Below, piece after piece: positions 42,909 through 52,992 of a DNA stretch of 64,000 nucleotides. The DNA comes from Natronorubrum tibetense GA33 (lineage in GTDB: Archaea; Halobacteriota; Halobacteria; Halobacteriales; Natrialbaceae). Position 1 is the stretch's first letter, and every line of letters starts with the position of its first letter. Both the position numbers and the translations under genes were made by a program. The stretch covers positions 1,279,101 through 1,343,100 of the forward strand of contig NZ_KB913017.1 of the NCBI RefSeq assembly GCF_000383975.1. Reading direction: 5' to 3'. The notes under the pieces are model-generated. The model saw nothing but the letters and a program-made list of their open reading frames with translations, searched no databases and was not told where the DNA came from.

Positions 42909-44759
42909 ATGATTCAGGGTTTCGAACCGTACCTCTGGCTGAACGTCGTCGGCGTCGTACTGTTCAGTGCGATCGCGGTCGTGGCGTGGCGTCACCGCGA
43001 GCAGCCTGCAGGGCTCCCTCTCGTCGTGTTCAGTCTCGCCAGCGCGGGCTGGGCGATCGTTCCCGACCTCGCGTTCGTCGCGCTCGGCATCAGCTGGGTC
43101 TACTGGGGAACGATCCTCGGCTACGTCTTCATCGACCTGCTCGTCGTCGCCTGGCTTTACATCGCCGTCGAGTACTCGAGTCGCGAGCTGGCGTGGCTGC
43201 CGTCGATGCTTCCAGTGCTAGTGGCGGTCCCTCTCATCGATCAGTTCGCTCAGTGGACGAATCCGTATCACGGACTGTTCTACGCGACGCTCGAGGTCGT
43301 CGAACCGGGACCGCTGTTCCACGTCCACGCACTACTGGCGACCCTCGCAATCGTCGCGGGACTCGCGCTCGTCCTCGACGAGTACCGGCGTTCCCGGGGC
43401 ATCTACCGTCGGCAAGCCCTCGCGATGGCCTGGGCGATGGCCCTGTTCGTCCTCACGACGGTCGCCTACATCACCGACCTCGCTCCCGGCGGCTCGAGCG
43501 TGTTCTCGATCACCGGACCGGTCGTCGGCGGCGTCTTCCTGTGGGCGCTCTTCTACGCCGACTTCCTGGAGGTCGCACCCGTCGCTCGCCAGACGCTCGT
43601 CGACAGCATGAGCGACGGCGTGGTCGCACTCGATACACAGGGTCGCATTATCGAACTCAATCGGGCCGCACAGGACATCCTCGAGGTCGAATCCGCCGTC
43701 GTCGGCCGTCCGGGTGATACCGTCTTCGACACCTTCCCGGTACTCCGAGATCACGTCGGTGCGGGGGTCGAAACGACGACGGAGTGTACCGTCGAGCGGA
43801 TCGGCGAGACGAGACACTACGACCTGCGAATCTCACCCGTCTACACCGACCCGAGAACGCTATCCACCCGACTGATGGGCCGCCCCGAGGAGTACGTCGG
43901 CGACGTCGTCGCCATCCGCGACGTAACCGACGGTCGGCGCAAGGAACTGGCGCTCGAGCGAACGAACCGACAGCTCGATCAGTTCACTCGGTTCGTCAGC
44001 CACGACCTTCGAAGTCCGCTTGGCATCGCCTCGAGCTACCTCGAGTTCGCCCAGGAGACGGGCGACGACGAGGACTTCGAGGCGGTGCGCGACCGACTCG
44101 AGCGGATGGACACGATCCTCGACGATCTCCTGGGGCTCGCCAGGCTCCACGGAAAGAGCGTCGAGCGCGAACCGTGTCAGCTGACGGCGGTCGCACGCTC
44201 CGCCTGGAATCACGTCGACACCACCGGGGCATCGCTCACGCTCGCAGACGATCTGACGCTTTCCGCCGACGACGCCTACCTGCACAACGTGTTCGAGAAC
44301 CTCTTCCGGAACGCTGTCGAACACGGTTCGACAAGCCCTGCTTCGCAAGCTCAGCAGGACGCCGTGGAGCACAGCTCCACGAGCCCACGGTCGCAAACTC
44401 CCGGGGACGCCGTGGAGCACAGCTCCACGAGCCCTCGGTCGCAAACTCCCGAGGACGCCGTGGAACACAGCTCCGCAAGCAGTCGACCCCAGGCCGACAA
44501 CGGTCTCGAGCACGACAGCGAGACCGTCACGATCGAAGTTGGCGCACTCGAGGACGGAACCGGCTTTTACGTCGCGGACGACGGTCCGGGAATTCCCCCT
44601 GGGATGGAGACTGCGATCCTCGAGCAGGGGTACTCGACGAAGCACGACGGGACCGGGCTAGGGCTGTCGATCGTTCAAACGATCGTCGACGCTCACGGCT
44701 GGACGCTTCGCGTTGGGGAAAGCGAGAGCGGCGGTGCCCGCTTCGAGATCGAGACCTGA
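42909..44759 (+). CDS. Membrane sensor histidine kinase with PAS domain and a repeat insertion
   Basis: A 616-residue protein. The ATG at 42909 (MIQGFEPYLWLN) is preferred over a GTG 54 bp upstream. About seven spans form an N-terminal 7TM-type sensor of the histidine-kinase kind (about 6-220), followed by a PAS domain (about 228-335, DSMSDGVVALDTQGRIIELNRAAQDILEVE). The phospho-acceptor H-box is FVSHDLRSPL and the N-box NLFRNAVEH. Between the N-box and the G1 box (DDGPGIP) sits a run of 16-residue repeats. The G2 box is GTGLGLSIVQ. It autophosphorylates and passes phosphate to a response regulator; none is adjacent, so the partner is an orphan regulator elsewhere. Confidence 0.92.
   Translation: MIQGFEPYLWLNVVGVVLFSAIAVVAWRHREQPAGLPLVVFSLASAGWAIVPDLAFVALGISWVYWGTILGYVFIDLLVVAWLYIAVEYSSRELAWLPSMLPVLVAVPLIDQFAQWTNPYHGLFYATLEVVEPGPLFHVHALLATLAIVAGLALVLDEYRRSRGIYRRQALAMAWAMALFVLTTVAYITDLAPGGSSVFSITGPVVGGVFLWALFYADFLEVAPVARQTLVDSMSDGVVALDTQGRIIELNRAAQDILEVESAVVGRPGDTVFDTFPVLRDHVGAGVETTTECTVERIGETRHYDLRISPVYTDPRTLSTRLMGRPEEYVGDVVAIRDVTDGRRKELALERTNRQLDQFTRFVSHDLRSPLGIASSYLEFAQETGDDEDFEAVRDRLERMDTILDDLLGLARLHGKSVEREPCQLTAVARSAWNHVDTTGASLTLADDLTLSADDAYLHNVFENLFRNAVEHGSTSPASQAQQDAVEHSSTSPRSQTPGDAVEHSSTSPRSQTPEDAVEHSSASSRPQADNGLEHDSETVTIEVGALEDGTGFYVADDGPGIPPGMETAILEQGYSTKHDGTGLGLSIVQTIVDAHGWTLRVGESESGGARFEIET
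44310..44501 (+). repeat. 48-bp tandem repeat inside the histidine kinase gene
   Basis: Four units of 48 bp, two of them nearly identical (44358-44405 and 44406-44453), flanked by more diverged copies at 44310 and 44454. Each encodes about 16 residues of the form DAVEHSSTSPRSQTPG. The first copy is the end of the N-box itself (NAVEH), so the array arose by copying the N-box edge. The reading frame is kept. Confidence 0.9.
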
Positions 44760-44780
44760 AAATTCGAGTCCCGGACGATG

Positions 44781-47700
44781 TTACCGAGTTCGGAACAGCG
44801 CGATAGCGAGGAGTGCAACGAGGGCTGCCACGAGTCCGAATCCGGGGATTCCGTCGCCGGGTCCGTCTTCGGATTCGTCGTCGTCGGATTCGTCGGCACC
44901 ACTCGAGGCGACGTCGAAGGTCACGTCGTACGTGACGTCGTTTCCAGCCGCGTCGGAGAGGGAGACCGTCGCATCGTACGAGTTGCCCGCCTCGACCTCG
45001 AGGGTGTGCGTTGCGGATGTCGACGTAATGCTCGTGCGTTCGTCGCCGGTAACGTCCGTGCCGTCGACCGTGAGATCGACCGTGCTGACGTCGACGCCGG
45101 AGAGGGCGTCTTCGTACTCGAAGGCAACCGTCGTCTCGGTGGTGTCAGCGTCCAGCGTCTCTCCTGAGTCGGGGGAGGCCGAGACGAGTTCCGGCGGCTC
45201 CTCGTCGACGATCAACGCACCGTACGTCGAGAAGCCTGGGACCTCGGCGGTCACGAACGGATCGCCGTCGATCGCCGTGACGCTCGAGTCAACGGCGTTC
45301 CACTCCCCGGCGGGTTCGTCGTAGTGGTGCAGAACCGCGTCCTCGGCGTCGACGCCGTCGGCGAGTTCGTCCTCGTCGATCGCCAGCTCGATCGTCGCGC
45401 CTTCGATCGTCCCCTCGTCGAGATGGTAGTCGACGAAGTTGTCGAGTTCGGCGGTCAGGAATCCAGCGCCGTACTCACCACCGTCGAGGTTCGCGTCGAC
45501 GGTGTTCTCGGAGAGCGCGAGGAACAACTCCTGTTCTTTGATCGCGTCCTCGGCATCGTCGGCGAGGTCGAACTCGATCGTCGTTCCCGTCTCCTCGATC
45601 ACGATCACGCCGTCCGCGAGCGTGAACGCGGTGTCGACGACCACCGACGCGGTGTCGGTGTTTTCGTTGCCGGCACGGTCAGTTCCGGTGACCGACACGG
45701 AGTAGTTACCCGACTCGTCGAACTCGAGAGTTCCGGTGAATTCGGTTGCAGTAGCGCTCTCGGGATCCATCGCCACGTCTACGGACTCCGTCGAGCCGTT
45801 GTCCGGGTTCGTAAACTCGGCCGAGACGTCCGGCACGTCCGAGAGCGGTTCGTCGCTCTCGACGACCACGGTCGCATCCGTGTTGGTGACGTCCTCGAGG
45901 CTCACCGCCATCGCGGGGGCGTCCCGGTCGACGACGAGTGTTTCTGCGGCATCGCTCGAGCCCGCGTTGTCCAGTTCGTCGACGGCGACGACCGACAGCG
46001 CGTACGAGCCGTCGTCGGGGATCGAATCGAACGGAACGTCGGCGATCCACCGGTCGCCGCTCTCGTGGCTCGCCGTCGTCGAGACGGTGTAGGTCGTCTC
46101 GAGCGAGTCGACGAGCACAGTCACTTCCGCGAGGTCGAGATCGGCCTCGACGTCGATTTCGACGGTCGCGTCGTCGCTCGCGTACACCGCGTCGGCCGTT
46201 TCGGGCGTCTCACCGGTCGAATAGCCATCGACGGCCACGATGGATGGATCGACGACAGGTTCGTCGACCTCCACCCAACCGGCGTTTCGGTCCCCTAACT
46301 CGAGGTCGTACGTCCCCGGCTCGTCGGGGACGTAGCTGATGTTGATCGCCCCGAGGTGGTAGAATCCGGGCGAAAGGGTCACGTCCTGGCTGCCGACCAC
46401 TGCCGTCTCGCCAGTTTCGTTGTGCGTCGCGGTGAGTTCGATCTCCTCGGTGCCTTCCACGTTTCCGGCCTGGTAGATGCTGCCGACGACGTGAGTCTCC
46501 TCGCCCTCGACGAGTTCGACGTCCGATGTCGAGGCCGCGATCACCTGGATGTCAGATTCGGCGGCGGCGACCTCGACCGTGCCGGCGTTCTGATCGCCTA
46601 ACTCGAGGTTGTACGTCCCCGGCTCGTCGGGGACGTAGCTGATGTTGATCGCCCCGAGGTGATAGAATCCCGGCGACAGAGTCGCCTCTTGAGAGCCGAT
46701 CACGTCGGTTTCGCCGGTTTCGTTGTGCGTCGCGGTGAGTTCGATCTCCTCGGTGCTCTCGACGTTGCCGGCCTGGTAGATGCTGCCGACGACGTGGGTC
46801 TCTTCGCCCTCGATCAGTTCAACCTCCGACGTCGAGGCTGCGATTACCTGAATGTCAGATTCGGCGGCGTCGACTTCCACCCAGCCGGCGTTCGTTCCGC
46901 CTAACTCGAGGTCGTACGTGCCCGGCTCGTCGGGGACGTAGCTGATGTTGATCGCCCCGAGGTGGTAGTACCCTGGCGACAGAGTGACCTCCTGACTCCC
47001 GACCACCGTCGTCTCGTCGGTTTCGTTGTGCGTCGCCGTGAGTTCGATCTCTTCGGTGCCTTCGACGTTGCCGGCCTGGTAGATGCTCCCGACGATGTGG
47101 GTCTCCTCGCCCTCGATCAGGTCGACCTCCGACGTCGAGGCCGCGATTACCTGAATGTCCGATTCCGCGGCGTCGACCTCGACCGTGCCGGCGTTCTGAT
47201 CGCCTAACTCAAGGTCGTAGGTTCCCGGCTCGTCGGGAACGTAGCTGATGTTGATCGCCCCGAGGTGGTAGTACCCTGGCGACAGGGTGACGTCCTGACT
47301 CCCGACCAGTTCGGTGTCGCCGGTCTCCTGGTGGGACGCCGTGAGCTCGATCGATTCGGTCGCCGTATCGCTGCCGTTCTGATAGACGCTCCCGACGACG
47401 GACAGTTCCTCGCCCTCGATGAGCTCGACATCGGAGAGCGAGGCCCCGACCACTCGAATATCGGTGACGAGCTCGTCGACGGTCACCGTCCCGACGTCGC
47501 GGTCGCCCAGTTCGAGATCGTAGTCACCCGCGTCCTCGAGTTCGGCGGACACGTTGAGCGCTCCGAGGTGATAGAAACCGGGCGCGAGGGAAACTTCCTG
47601 ACTCCCGAGGACGGTCGTCTCGTCCGTTTCGTTGTGCGTCGCGGTGAGTTCGATCGCTTCGGTGCCTTCGACGTTGCCGGCTTGATAGATGCTGCCGATG

Positions 47701-50700
47701 ACGTGGAACTCCTCGCCCTCGACGAGTTCGACGTCCGACGGCGAGGCCGCGATCACCTGAATGTCCGAGACGGCTTCCTCGACCTCCACCCAACCGGCGC
47801 TTCTGTCACCCAACTCGAGGTCGTACGTGCCCGCTTCGTCGGGAACGTAGCTGATATTGATCCCCCCGAGGTGGTAAAAGCCTGGCGACAAGCTGACTTC
47901 CTGGCTCCCGACCACGGTCGTCTCGCCGGTTTCGTTGTGCGTTGCGGTGAGTTCGATCTCCTCGGTGCCCTCGACGTTGCCGGCCTGGTAGATGCTCCCG
48001 ACGACGTGCGTCTCTTCACCCTCGATCAGTTCGACCTCCGACGTCGAGGCCGCAATGACCTGAATGTCCGATTCCGCGGCGTCGACCTCGACCGATCCAG
48101 CGTTTCGGTCCCCTAACTCGAGGTCGTAGGTGCCCGCTTCGTCGGGGACGTAGCTGATGTTGATCGCCCCGAGATGGTAGAACCCCGGCGAGAGGGTCGC
48201 CTCTTGGCTCCCGATCACGTCGGTCTCACCGGTCTCCCGATTAGTCGCCGTGAGTTCGATCTCCTCGGTGCTCTCGACGTTGCCGGCCTGGTAGATGCTG
48301 CCGACGACGTGGGTCTCCTCGCCCTCGATCAGTTCGACCTCAGATGTCGAGGCCGCAATGACCTGAATGTCCGATTCAGCCGCATCGACCTCGACCGTCC
48401 CGGCGGAACGGTCGCCGAGTTCGAGTTCGTACGTCCCAGCCTGCTCGGGCGCGAACGAAATGTTGAGCGCGCCGAGATGATAGACGTTCGGCGCGACCGT
48501 CACGGTCTGCGTGCCGACGGTCGTCGTCTCGTTCGACTCGAGGCGCGTCGCGGTGAGTTCGATTTCCTCCTCCTCCGCGATGGTGCCGGCCTGGTAGACG
48601 CTACCGATCACGTGTAGTTCCTCGCCTTCGATGACCTCGGTCTCCGAGGCCGCCGCCGCGATTACCTGGACGTCGGTGTATTGGTTATCCACCGAGAACT
48701 CGCCGACGAAGAAACCGTTGACCGTAATGGAGACAGTCGTCGAATCGTCGTTCGCTGGCAGGTCGTCGATCGACGGCGTCCACAAAAGCGTCGCCGCTCT
48801 CGATGTGGCGCCGGGATCGACCGACACCAGTTGGGCATCGACAGTCTCGCCGTCAACTTCGAGTACCAACGGCTCATCGACGGTGTTCTCGCCGCTGTTG
48901 AACAGATCGACGCTGACGGTGAATGGTTCGTCGACCAGGAGCTCGTCTTGGTCGGCGCTCGCCCCGTAGACCACGACCTCACCGGACGGTTCGGGTTCGG
49001 GCTCTGGAGCTGGCTCGGGTTCAGGGTCTGGGTCGTCCGCCTCGACGACTGTGACCGTCTGGTGTGCGTAGGCGACCTCACCAAAATCGATTTCACCCAC
49101 CACAGGGTCACCTTCCCGAGGTTCGTCACCTACGTCGAAGTCGCTTTCCTCGAAGGTACACTCATCTGCGTTCGAGATGTCACAGACCTCTTCAGGAAGC
49201 TCCGTTGCCAGCTGATCGATCCCGTCGCCGCTGAGAGCAAGTACGACAACATCGTGGTCGCCGGCCGTCGCAAAGCTGTGTTCCGTGATAGGATCGGTCG
49301 TGAACCGGTCAGGGAACAAGTCGTATTCGCCCTCCACAATCTCGAAGACCCAGAGATACCCTTCGGCTTCGGCGTCGGGAGGTGACAATTCACTCGCGTC
49401 GAACGTCACCGTCTCGTCGACGACCGGTTCAGCAGGTTCGAACGTAACTGGCTCAAATGGATCAAGTTCGACATCGAGGAGCGTCGTCTCGTCCTCACTT
49501 ATTTCGACATCTTCGACGACTTCGGGTATGAACTCACCCTGTTCGGAGAACTCGACTTCGAAGAGAACGTCGTACGTTCCGTCCGGATTTTCGAGGTCAT
49601 AGTGTCCACCAGCACTCGTCATGACCGCATACGTTTCGCCGGTGCTCAAATCGGTCGCCGTCACGGTGGCACCCTGGATACCGTTCCCCGTTTCAGCATC
49701 GGTTACGGTCCCCGAGAGTGTTCCCGAATCCGGAACGGGATCGTCGTGGATGACCGATACCGACGCCGTGGCATCGTCGTCATCGCTACGAACCGTCACC
49801 TCACCGCTACCGGCGTCACTCATGACAGTCTCCCATGTGAGCGTGGCTGCGTGATTCTCGTCCGGATCGAGTGAGAGCTCCTCGAGCGAGTCGACGACCG
49901 AGCCGTCGAACGCCTCGAGATTGATTATCTGCGTTCCCGCCTCGGTGCCGGTGTTTTCGACGGTGACGTCGACGGTGAGCGTCTCGCCGAAAGTGATCGG
50001 TGAGTTCGTCTCCGTGATCGACACCGCGAACTGCGGCGCGTCGTCGACGGGTTCGGTCCCCGTCCACGGGTCGAATCGTACGTCTGAACTCACGGAATCG
50101 CCGGAACCGCTCGCCGTGGTTCCTGTTTCGGGATCGGAGACTCCTCCACTCGGGCCGCTCTCGGCGCCCCACCAGTTCCAGCGGGCGTCGACCTCGTCGC
50201 CGCCCGAGACGAGGCCCTCGGGGTTGCCTGTGATGACGTTGTCACGGAGCGTCGCGTTCGTCGCGTCGACGTAAAATCCCCGTTCGCCGCTATCGGTAAC
50301 AGTGTTATCCGACAGGACTGCGTTGGCCGAACCGGAACCGACGACGACGCCGTCGACGACCGATCCCTCGATCGTGTTATCCTCGACCGTCGCGTCGATC
50401 GCCTCGCTGAGTTCGATCCCGCTCCCGTACGCCCACCCCCAGGTCGGATCGACGTGTCCGTTATCCGTGATCGTGTTTCCTTCGATCGTCGCTGCTGCGG
50501 CCTCCTCGAGCAGAATACCCTCTCGACCGTTGTCGCTGATCTCGTTCTCCCGAATCGTTGCGTTGTACGGCGCGTCTCCGCTGGTAAATCCACCTGGTGG
50601 TTCGAGCTGGATGCCCTGGTGACTGTTGTCCGTGACGGTGTTGCCTTCGATCCACAGGTCCTCAGTATTCCGTCCGGCGACGATTCCGCGGGTGTTCTCG

Positions 50701-52658
50701 GAGATATCGTTGTTCTCGAGAACCGTCCGGTCGGCGCGTTCGAGGTGGATTCCATCGTCGCTGTTGCCGGAGAGCTCGTTGTTACGCACCACCGAATCTG
50801 CTGCGTTCCACCGGATCTGGAGACCGTGGCGATCGTTGTCTTCGAGCGTGTTCCCTTCGACGAGCGTCCCATCGGTGTACTGGGCGACGTGGATCCCGTC
50901 GCTGTACGAACCGGTGACCGTGTTGTCACGGACGACGTGATTTTCACCGTAGCGCTCGAGGTGGATCCCGAACGTGTACGCTTGGCTCGATCCCGTTGTG
51001 TCGCTCACTGTATTGTCTCGGACCACGTTTTCGGAGCCACCGACAAGTTGGATCCCGTACTGGACGCTCGAGACGTCGTTGTGCTCGATGACGGAGCCGG
51101 TCGATCCCATGTCGACGATGCCACCCTTCTCGCCGTCGACGCCGTCGGAGATCGTGTTGTGTGCGACGGTCGTTCCCTCGGTCACACCGAGTTGAATCGC
51201 GGCGACGGTGCCATCGAGGTCGAAGTTCGAAATCTCCACGTCCATCGAATTCACCACGATGAGCTGTGCGGCATCGGGATAACTGGACGGAGTGATCGTC
51301 TCACCGTCTACGTCGCGTACGTAGACGAGCTCATCGCCCCCGACCGTGTTGTCCTCGAACTCGTGGAGGAAGTGGGCCGCTTCCTGTTCGTTCTGCCCAC
51401 TCGACATGGCGACGCCGTGAGCGAACGCGTTGTCGCGGACCGTCGCGTCGGTCGTCGAGGACAGACTGAGGTCGGACCCCTCGCTCGAGATCGTGTTGTG
51501 CTCGACGAAGAGCGAATCCAGTCCCCTCGAGTAAATCCCCTGTCCGTTTTCGTCGAGGCGGTTGTCGACAATATCGACCGAACTCGAATCTCGCATCCAG
51601 ATGGCGGACGCTGACAGTTCCTCGATGTCATTGTCACGAATCTCGATCAAAGAGACCTCGCTGAGGTGAATGCCCCGCGAGGTGTTCGTGATCGTGTTCC
51701 GTTCGATCAGGGCGTCGGACGAGTATTCACGGAAATCAATCGCGATCTGCCCGTCGTGCTGGACATCGTTGTCGACGATGGTCGTGTCGCTCGAGCGCCT
51801 GAAGGTGATCGCCGGCGAGCTACTCGTGCCAGTATTGTCCCTGACAGTATTGTCGGAGACGAAGGTTCCGGACGCACCGTTCGCACCAGTCGAGGCGATG
51901 GCGTTGATCGCGTGGTACTCGTTGTGCGTAATCGTATTGTCCGTGATCTCGACGTTCTCCTGGGGTGACGACCCGGAGAATACGATCCCGTTCCCTACGT
52001 TCGACGTAATAGTGTTGCCGTCGATGACGGTTCCAGTGACTTCCGCGAGGTGGACACCGACGTCGTTTGCCGTCAGTAGATTGTTCCGAACCTCGACGTT
52101 GTTCGCATCTGACGCCACATGGATGCCTCGAGAGAACTCCCGGACCTCGAAGCCCTCGACCGTGACGGCGCTGGCGTTGACGTATACACCGGTCGACGTC
52201 TCGTCGTCGGGGACGAGCGTCACGTCTCCCGTCGCGACCAGCGTCAGGCTGCCGGTGTCGATCCACAGATCTTCCTCGTAGGTTCCAGACTCCACGCAGA
52301 CCGTCTCATTCCAGTCAGCCGTGGCGATCGCCGACTGAATAGACCCTCCGGATTCGACGATCAGGTCACACGACGCATCGGTGGCGGATATCGTCGACCC
52401 CTGTTCGGGAGCAGTTAAACCACCAACCGGTTCGTCGTTCCCGTCTAAGGAACGCAACCCATCGTCGGTCGTCGACGCTTGCTGTGTCGAGTCACTACTC
52501 GCCAAGGCGAGTTCCGCATCGGTCGTCGAATCCACCGCTGTCACGTCGGAGCTACCCACTGCGGCGACCGGAGCGACGACCGACGTGATCAGTAACACCG
52601 AAAAGAAAACTGCGAGGAACCGAATGGATAAATTCGGTTTCGAATGTTCGGACTTCAT
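44781..52658 (-). CDS. Giant secreted surface protein: beta-helix, repeat stalk and PGF-CTERM anchor
   Basis: A 2,625-residue protein. A Sec signal peptide (about 1-34, ending PVAAVG) is followed by a right-handed parallel beta-helix of the NosD/CASH type (about 125-835; dozens of units such as VVRDNTVSDTT and LVEGNTLEDND). Then come a CARDB domain (about 870-965), a carboxypeptidase-regulatory fold (about 976-1035), a PKD-like domain (about 1070-1150), a Pro-Glu linker (about 1210-1235) and another CARDB-like domain. Eight 101-residue repeats (about 1327-2133), several Ig-like domains and an acidic stalk complete it. The C-terminus is a PGF-CTERM type: GIPGFG, a hydrophobic span and FRTR, a target for archaeosortase A. 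Cell-surface adhesion or carbohydrate binding is likely. It is alone in its transcription unit. Confidence 0.92.
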   Translation of the reverse strand: MKSEHSKPNLSIRFLAVFFSVLLITSVVAPVAAVGSSDVTAVDSTTDAELALASSDSTQQASTTDDGLRSLDGNDEPVGGLTAPEQGSTISATDASCDLIVESGGSIQSAIATADWNETVCVESGTYEEDLWIDTGSLTLVATGDVTLVPDDETSTGVYVNASAVTVEGFEVREFSRGIHVASDANNVEVRNNLLTANDVGVHLAEVTGTVIDGNTITSNVGNGIVFSGSSPQENVEITDNTITHNEYHAINAIASTGANGASGTFVSDNTVRDNTGTSSSPAITFRRSSDTTIVDNDVQHDGQIAIDFREYSSDALIERNTITNTSRGIHLSEVSLIEIRDNDIEELSASAIWMRDSSSVDIVDNRLDENGQGIYSRGLDSLFVEHNTISSEGSDLSLSSTTDATVRDNAFAHGVAMSSGQNEQEAAHFLHEFEDNTVGGDELVYVRDVDGETITPSSYPDAAQLIVVNSMDVEISNFDLDGTVAAIQLGVTEGTTVAHNTISDGVDGEKGGIVDMGSTGSVIEHNDVSSVQYGIQLVGGSENVVRDNTVSDTTGSSQAYTFGIHLERYGENHVVRDNTVTGSYSDGIHVAQYTDGTLVEGNTLEDNDRHGLQIRWNAADSVVRNNELSGNSDDGIHLERADRTVLENNDISENTRGIVAGRNTEDLWIEGNTVTDNSHQGIQLEPPGGFTSGDAPYNATIRENEISDNGREGILLEEAAAATIEGNTITDNGHVDPTWGWAYGSGIELSEAIDATVEDNTIEGSVVDGVVVGSGSANAVLSDNTVTDSGERGFYVDATNATLRDNVITGNPEGLVSGGDEVDARWNWWGAESGPSGGVSDPETGTTASGSGDSVSSDVRFDPWTGTEPVDDAPQFAVSITETNSPITFGETLTVDVTVENTGTEAGTQIINLEAFDGSVVDSLEELSLDPDENHAATLTWETVMSDAGSGEVTVRSDDDDATASVSVIHDDPVPDSGTLSGTVTDAETGNGIQGATVTATDLSTGETYAVMTSAGGHYDLENPDGTYDVLFEVEFSEQGEFIPEVVEDVEISEDETTLLDVELDPFEPVTFEPAEPVVDETVTFDASELSPPDAEAEGYLWVFEIVEGEYDLFPDRFTTDPITEHSFATAGDHDVVVLALSGDGIDQLATELPEEVCDISNADECTFEESDFDVGDEPREGDPVVGEIDFGEVAYAHQTVTVVEADDPDPEPEPAPEPEPEPSGEVVVYGASADQDELLVDEPFTVSVDLFNSGENTVDEPLVLEVDGETVDAQLVSVDPGATSRAATLLWTPSIDDLPANDDSTTVSITVNGFFVGEFSVDNQYTDVQVIAAAASETEVIEGEELHVIGSVYQAGTIAEEEEIELTATRLESNETTTVGTQTVTVAPNVYHLGALNISFAPEQAGTYELELGDRSAGTVEVDAAESDIQVIAASTSEVELIEGEETHVVGSIYQAGNVESTEEIELTATNRETGETDVIGSQEATLSPGFYHLGAINISYVPDEAGTYDLELGDRNAGSVEVDAAESDIQVIAASTSEVELIEGEETHVVGSIYQAGNVEGTEEIELTATHNETGETTVVGSQEVSLSPGFYHLGGINISYVPDEAGTYDLELGDRSAGWVEVEEAVSDIQVIAASPSDVELVEGEEFHVIGSIYQAGNVEGTEAIELTATHNETDETTVLGSQEVSLAPGFYHLGALNVSAELEDAGDYDLELGDRDVGTVTVDELVTDIRVVGASLSDVELIEGEELSVVGSVYQNGSDTATESIELTASHQETGDTELVGSQDVTLSPGYYHLGAINISYVPDEPGTYDLELGDQNAGTVEVDAAESDIQVIAASTSEVDLIEGEETHIVGSIYQAGNVEGTEEIELTATHNETDETTVVGSQEVTLSPGYYHLGAINISYVPDEPGTYDLELGGTNAGWVEVDAAESDIQVIAASTSEVELIEGEETHVVGSIYQAGNVESTEEIELTATHNETGETDVIGSQEATLSPGFYHLGAINISYVPDEPGTYNLELGDQNAGTVEVAAAESDIQVIAASTSDVELVEGEETHVVGSIYQAGNVEGTEEIELTATHNETGETAVVGSQDVTLSPGFYHLGAINISYVPDEPGTYDLELGDRNAGWVEVDEPVVDPSIVAVDGYSTGETPETADAVYASDDATVEIDVEADLDLAEVTVLVDSLETTYTVSTTASHESGDRWIADVPFDSIPDDGSYALSVVAVDELDNAGSSDAAETLVVDRDAPAMAVSLEDVTNTDATVVVESDEPLSDVPDVSAEFTNPDNGSTESVDVAMDPESATATEFTGTLEFDESGNYSVSVTGTDRAGNENTDTASVVVDTAFTLADGVIVIEETGTTIEFDLADDAEDAIKEQELFLALSENTVDANLDGGEYGAGFLTAELDNFVDYHLDEGTIEGATIELAIDEDELADGVDAEDAVLHHYDEPAGEWNAVDSSVTAIDGDPFVTAEVPGFSTYGALIVDEEPPELVSASPDSGETLDADTTETTVAFEYEDALSGVDVSTVDLTVDGTDVTGDERTSITSTSATHTLEVEAGNSYDATVSLSDAAGNDVTYDVTFDVASSGADESDDDESEDGPGDGIPGFGLVAALVALLAIALFRTR
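46258..48678 (-). repeat. Eight tandem 303-bp repeats in the surface protein gene
   Basis: Eight consecutive units of 303 bp (101 residues) with consensus SDIQVIAASTSEVELIEGEE, then VVGSIYQAGNV, GFYHLGAINISYVPDE and TYDLELGD. Units 2, 3, 6, 7 and 8 are close to each other even at the DNA level; the first, fourth and fifth are more diverged. This pattern points to recent duplication or gene conversion. Each unit is a beta-sandwich. Such arrays often change length between strains and are prone to assembly errors. Confidence 0.93.
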
Positions 52659-52836
52659 GAGCGTTATGGCCGCTGACCCCCCAAATACTCGCGCGTACCC
52701 GGTGGTTGTAGCATAGGTGACCTTCAGGTAATCTAGGCGATTCAGAACAGTTTTTGCTCGAAACTAGGTAGCAGAACCACGCCATCAGAACCAGCGTCGA
52801 CACAGCCACGATTGGGGTGCGGGTCGGCGACTAGAA
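52659..52836. other. Upstream region of the giant surface protein gene
   Basis: No gene is seen. The stretch upstream of the ATG at 52658 should hold its promoter, but no strong TATA element is evident at the leaderless distance; TAGGTGACC-like and AT-rich stretches around 52700-52760 are the only candidates. Confidence 0.4.
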
Positions 52837-52989
52837 TCACTCACAGATAACGGAAATCGCCGGGACCACGCCGTCGACACCAGAATTCCCAGTGTCGTCG
52901 CCGCCGAGACAGTTGGCGGCGCTCGCAACGCCTGCTACTCCCAGCGTCCAAAGAAGCGACCGACGGTCGAAGGGTCCGGTCTCAGCAGC
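52837..52989 (-). pseudogene. Tat-lipoprotein relic without a start codon
   Basis: An open minus-strand frame of 50 codons reads as the front of a Tat lipoprotein: FDRRSLLWTLGVAGVAS with a lipobox-like AANC, then GGDDTGNSG and a short acidic tail before the stop at 52837. No ATG, GTG or TTG precedes the twin Arg in this frame. The frame begins two codons after the stop of the DUF4870-type gene and in the same phase. It is probably a remnant of a lipoprotein or of a former fusion. Read-through of the upstream stop is the unlikely alternative. Confidence 0.45.
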
Positions 52990-52992
52990 GAT

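Noticed and set aside
46356-48617. Series of plus-strand open frames of 81 to 283 codons spaced about 303 bp apart
   Set aside because: They are the antisense of the eight repeats of the surface protein; the spacing equals the repeat length.
46258-48678. CRISPR array at the repeated region
   Set aside because: The units are 303 bp and coding without interruption; there are no short palindromic repeats with unique spacers. No CRISPR or cas gene is seen in the window.
52552-52809. Minus-strand open frame of 85 codons upstream of the giant surface protein
   Set aside because: It overlaps the start of the surface-protein gene in another frame and has no signal, motif or coding bias.
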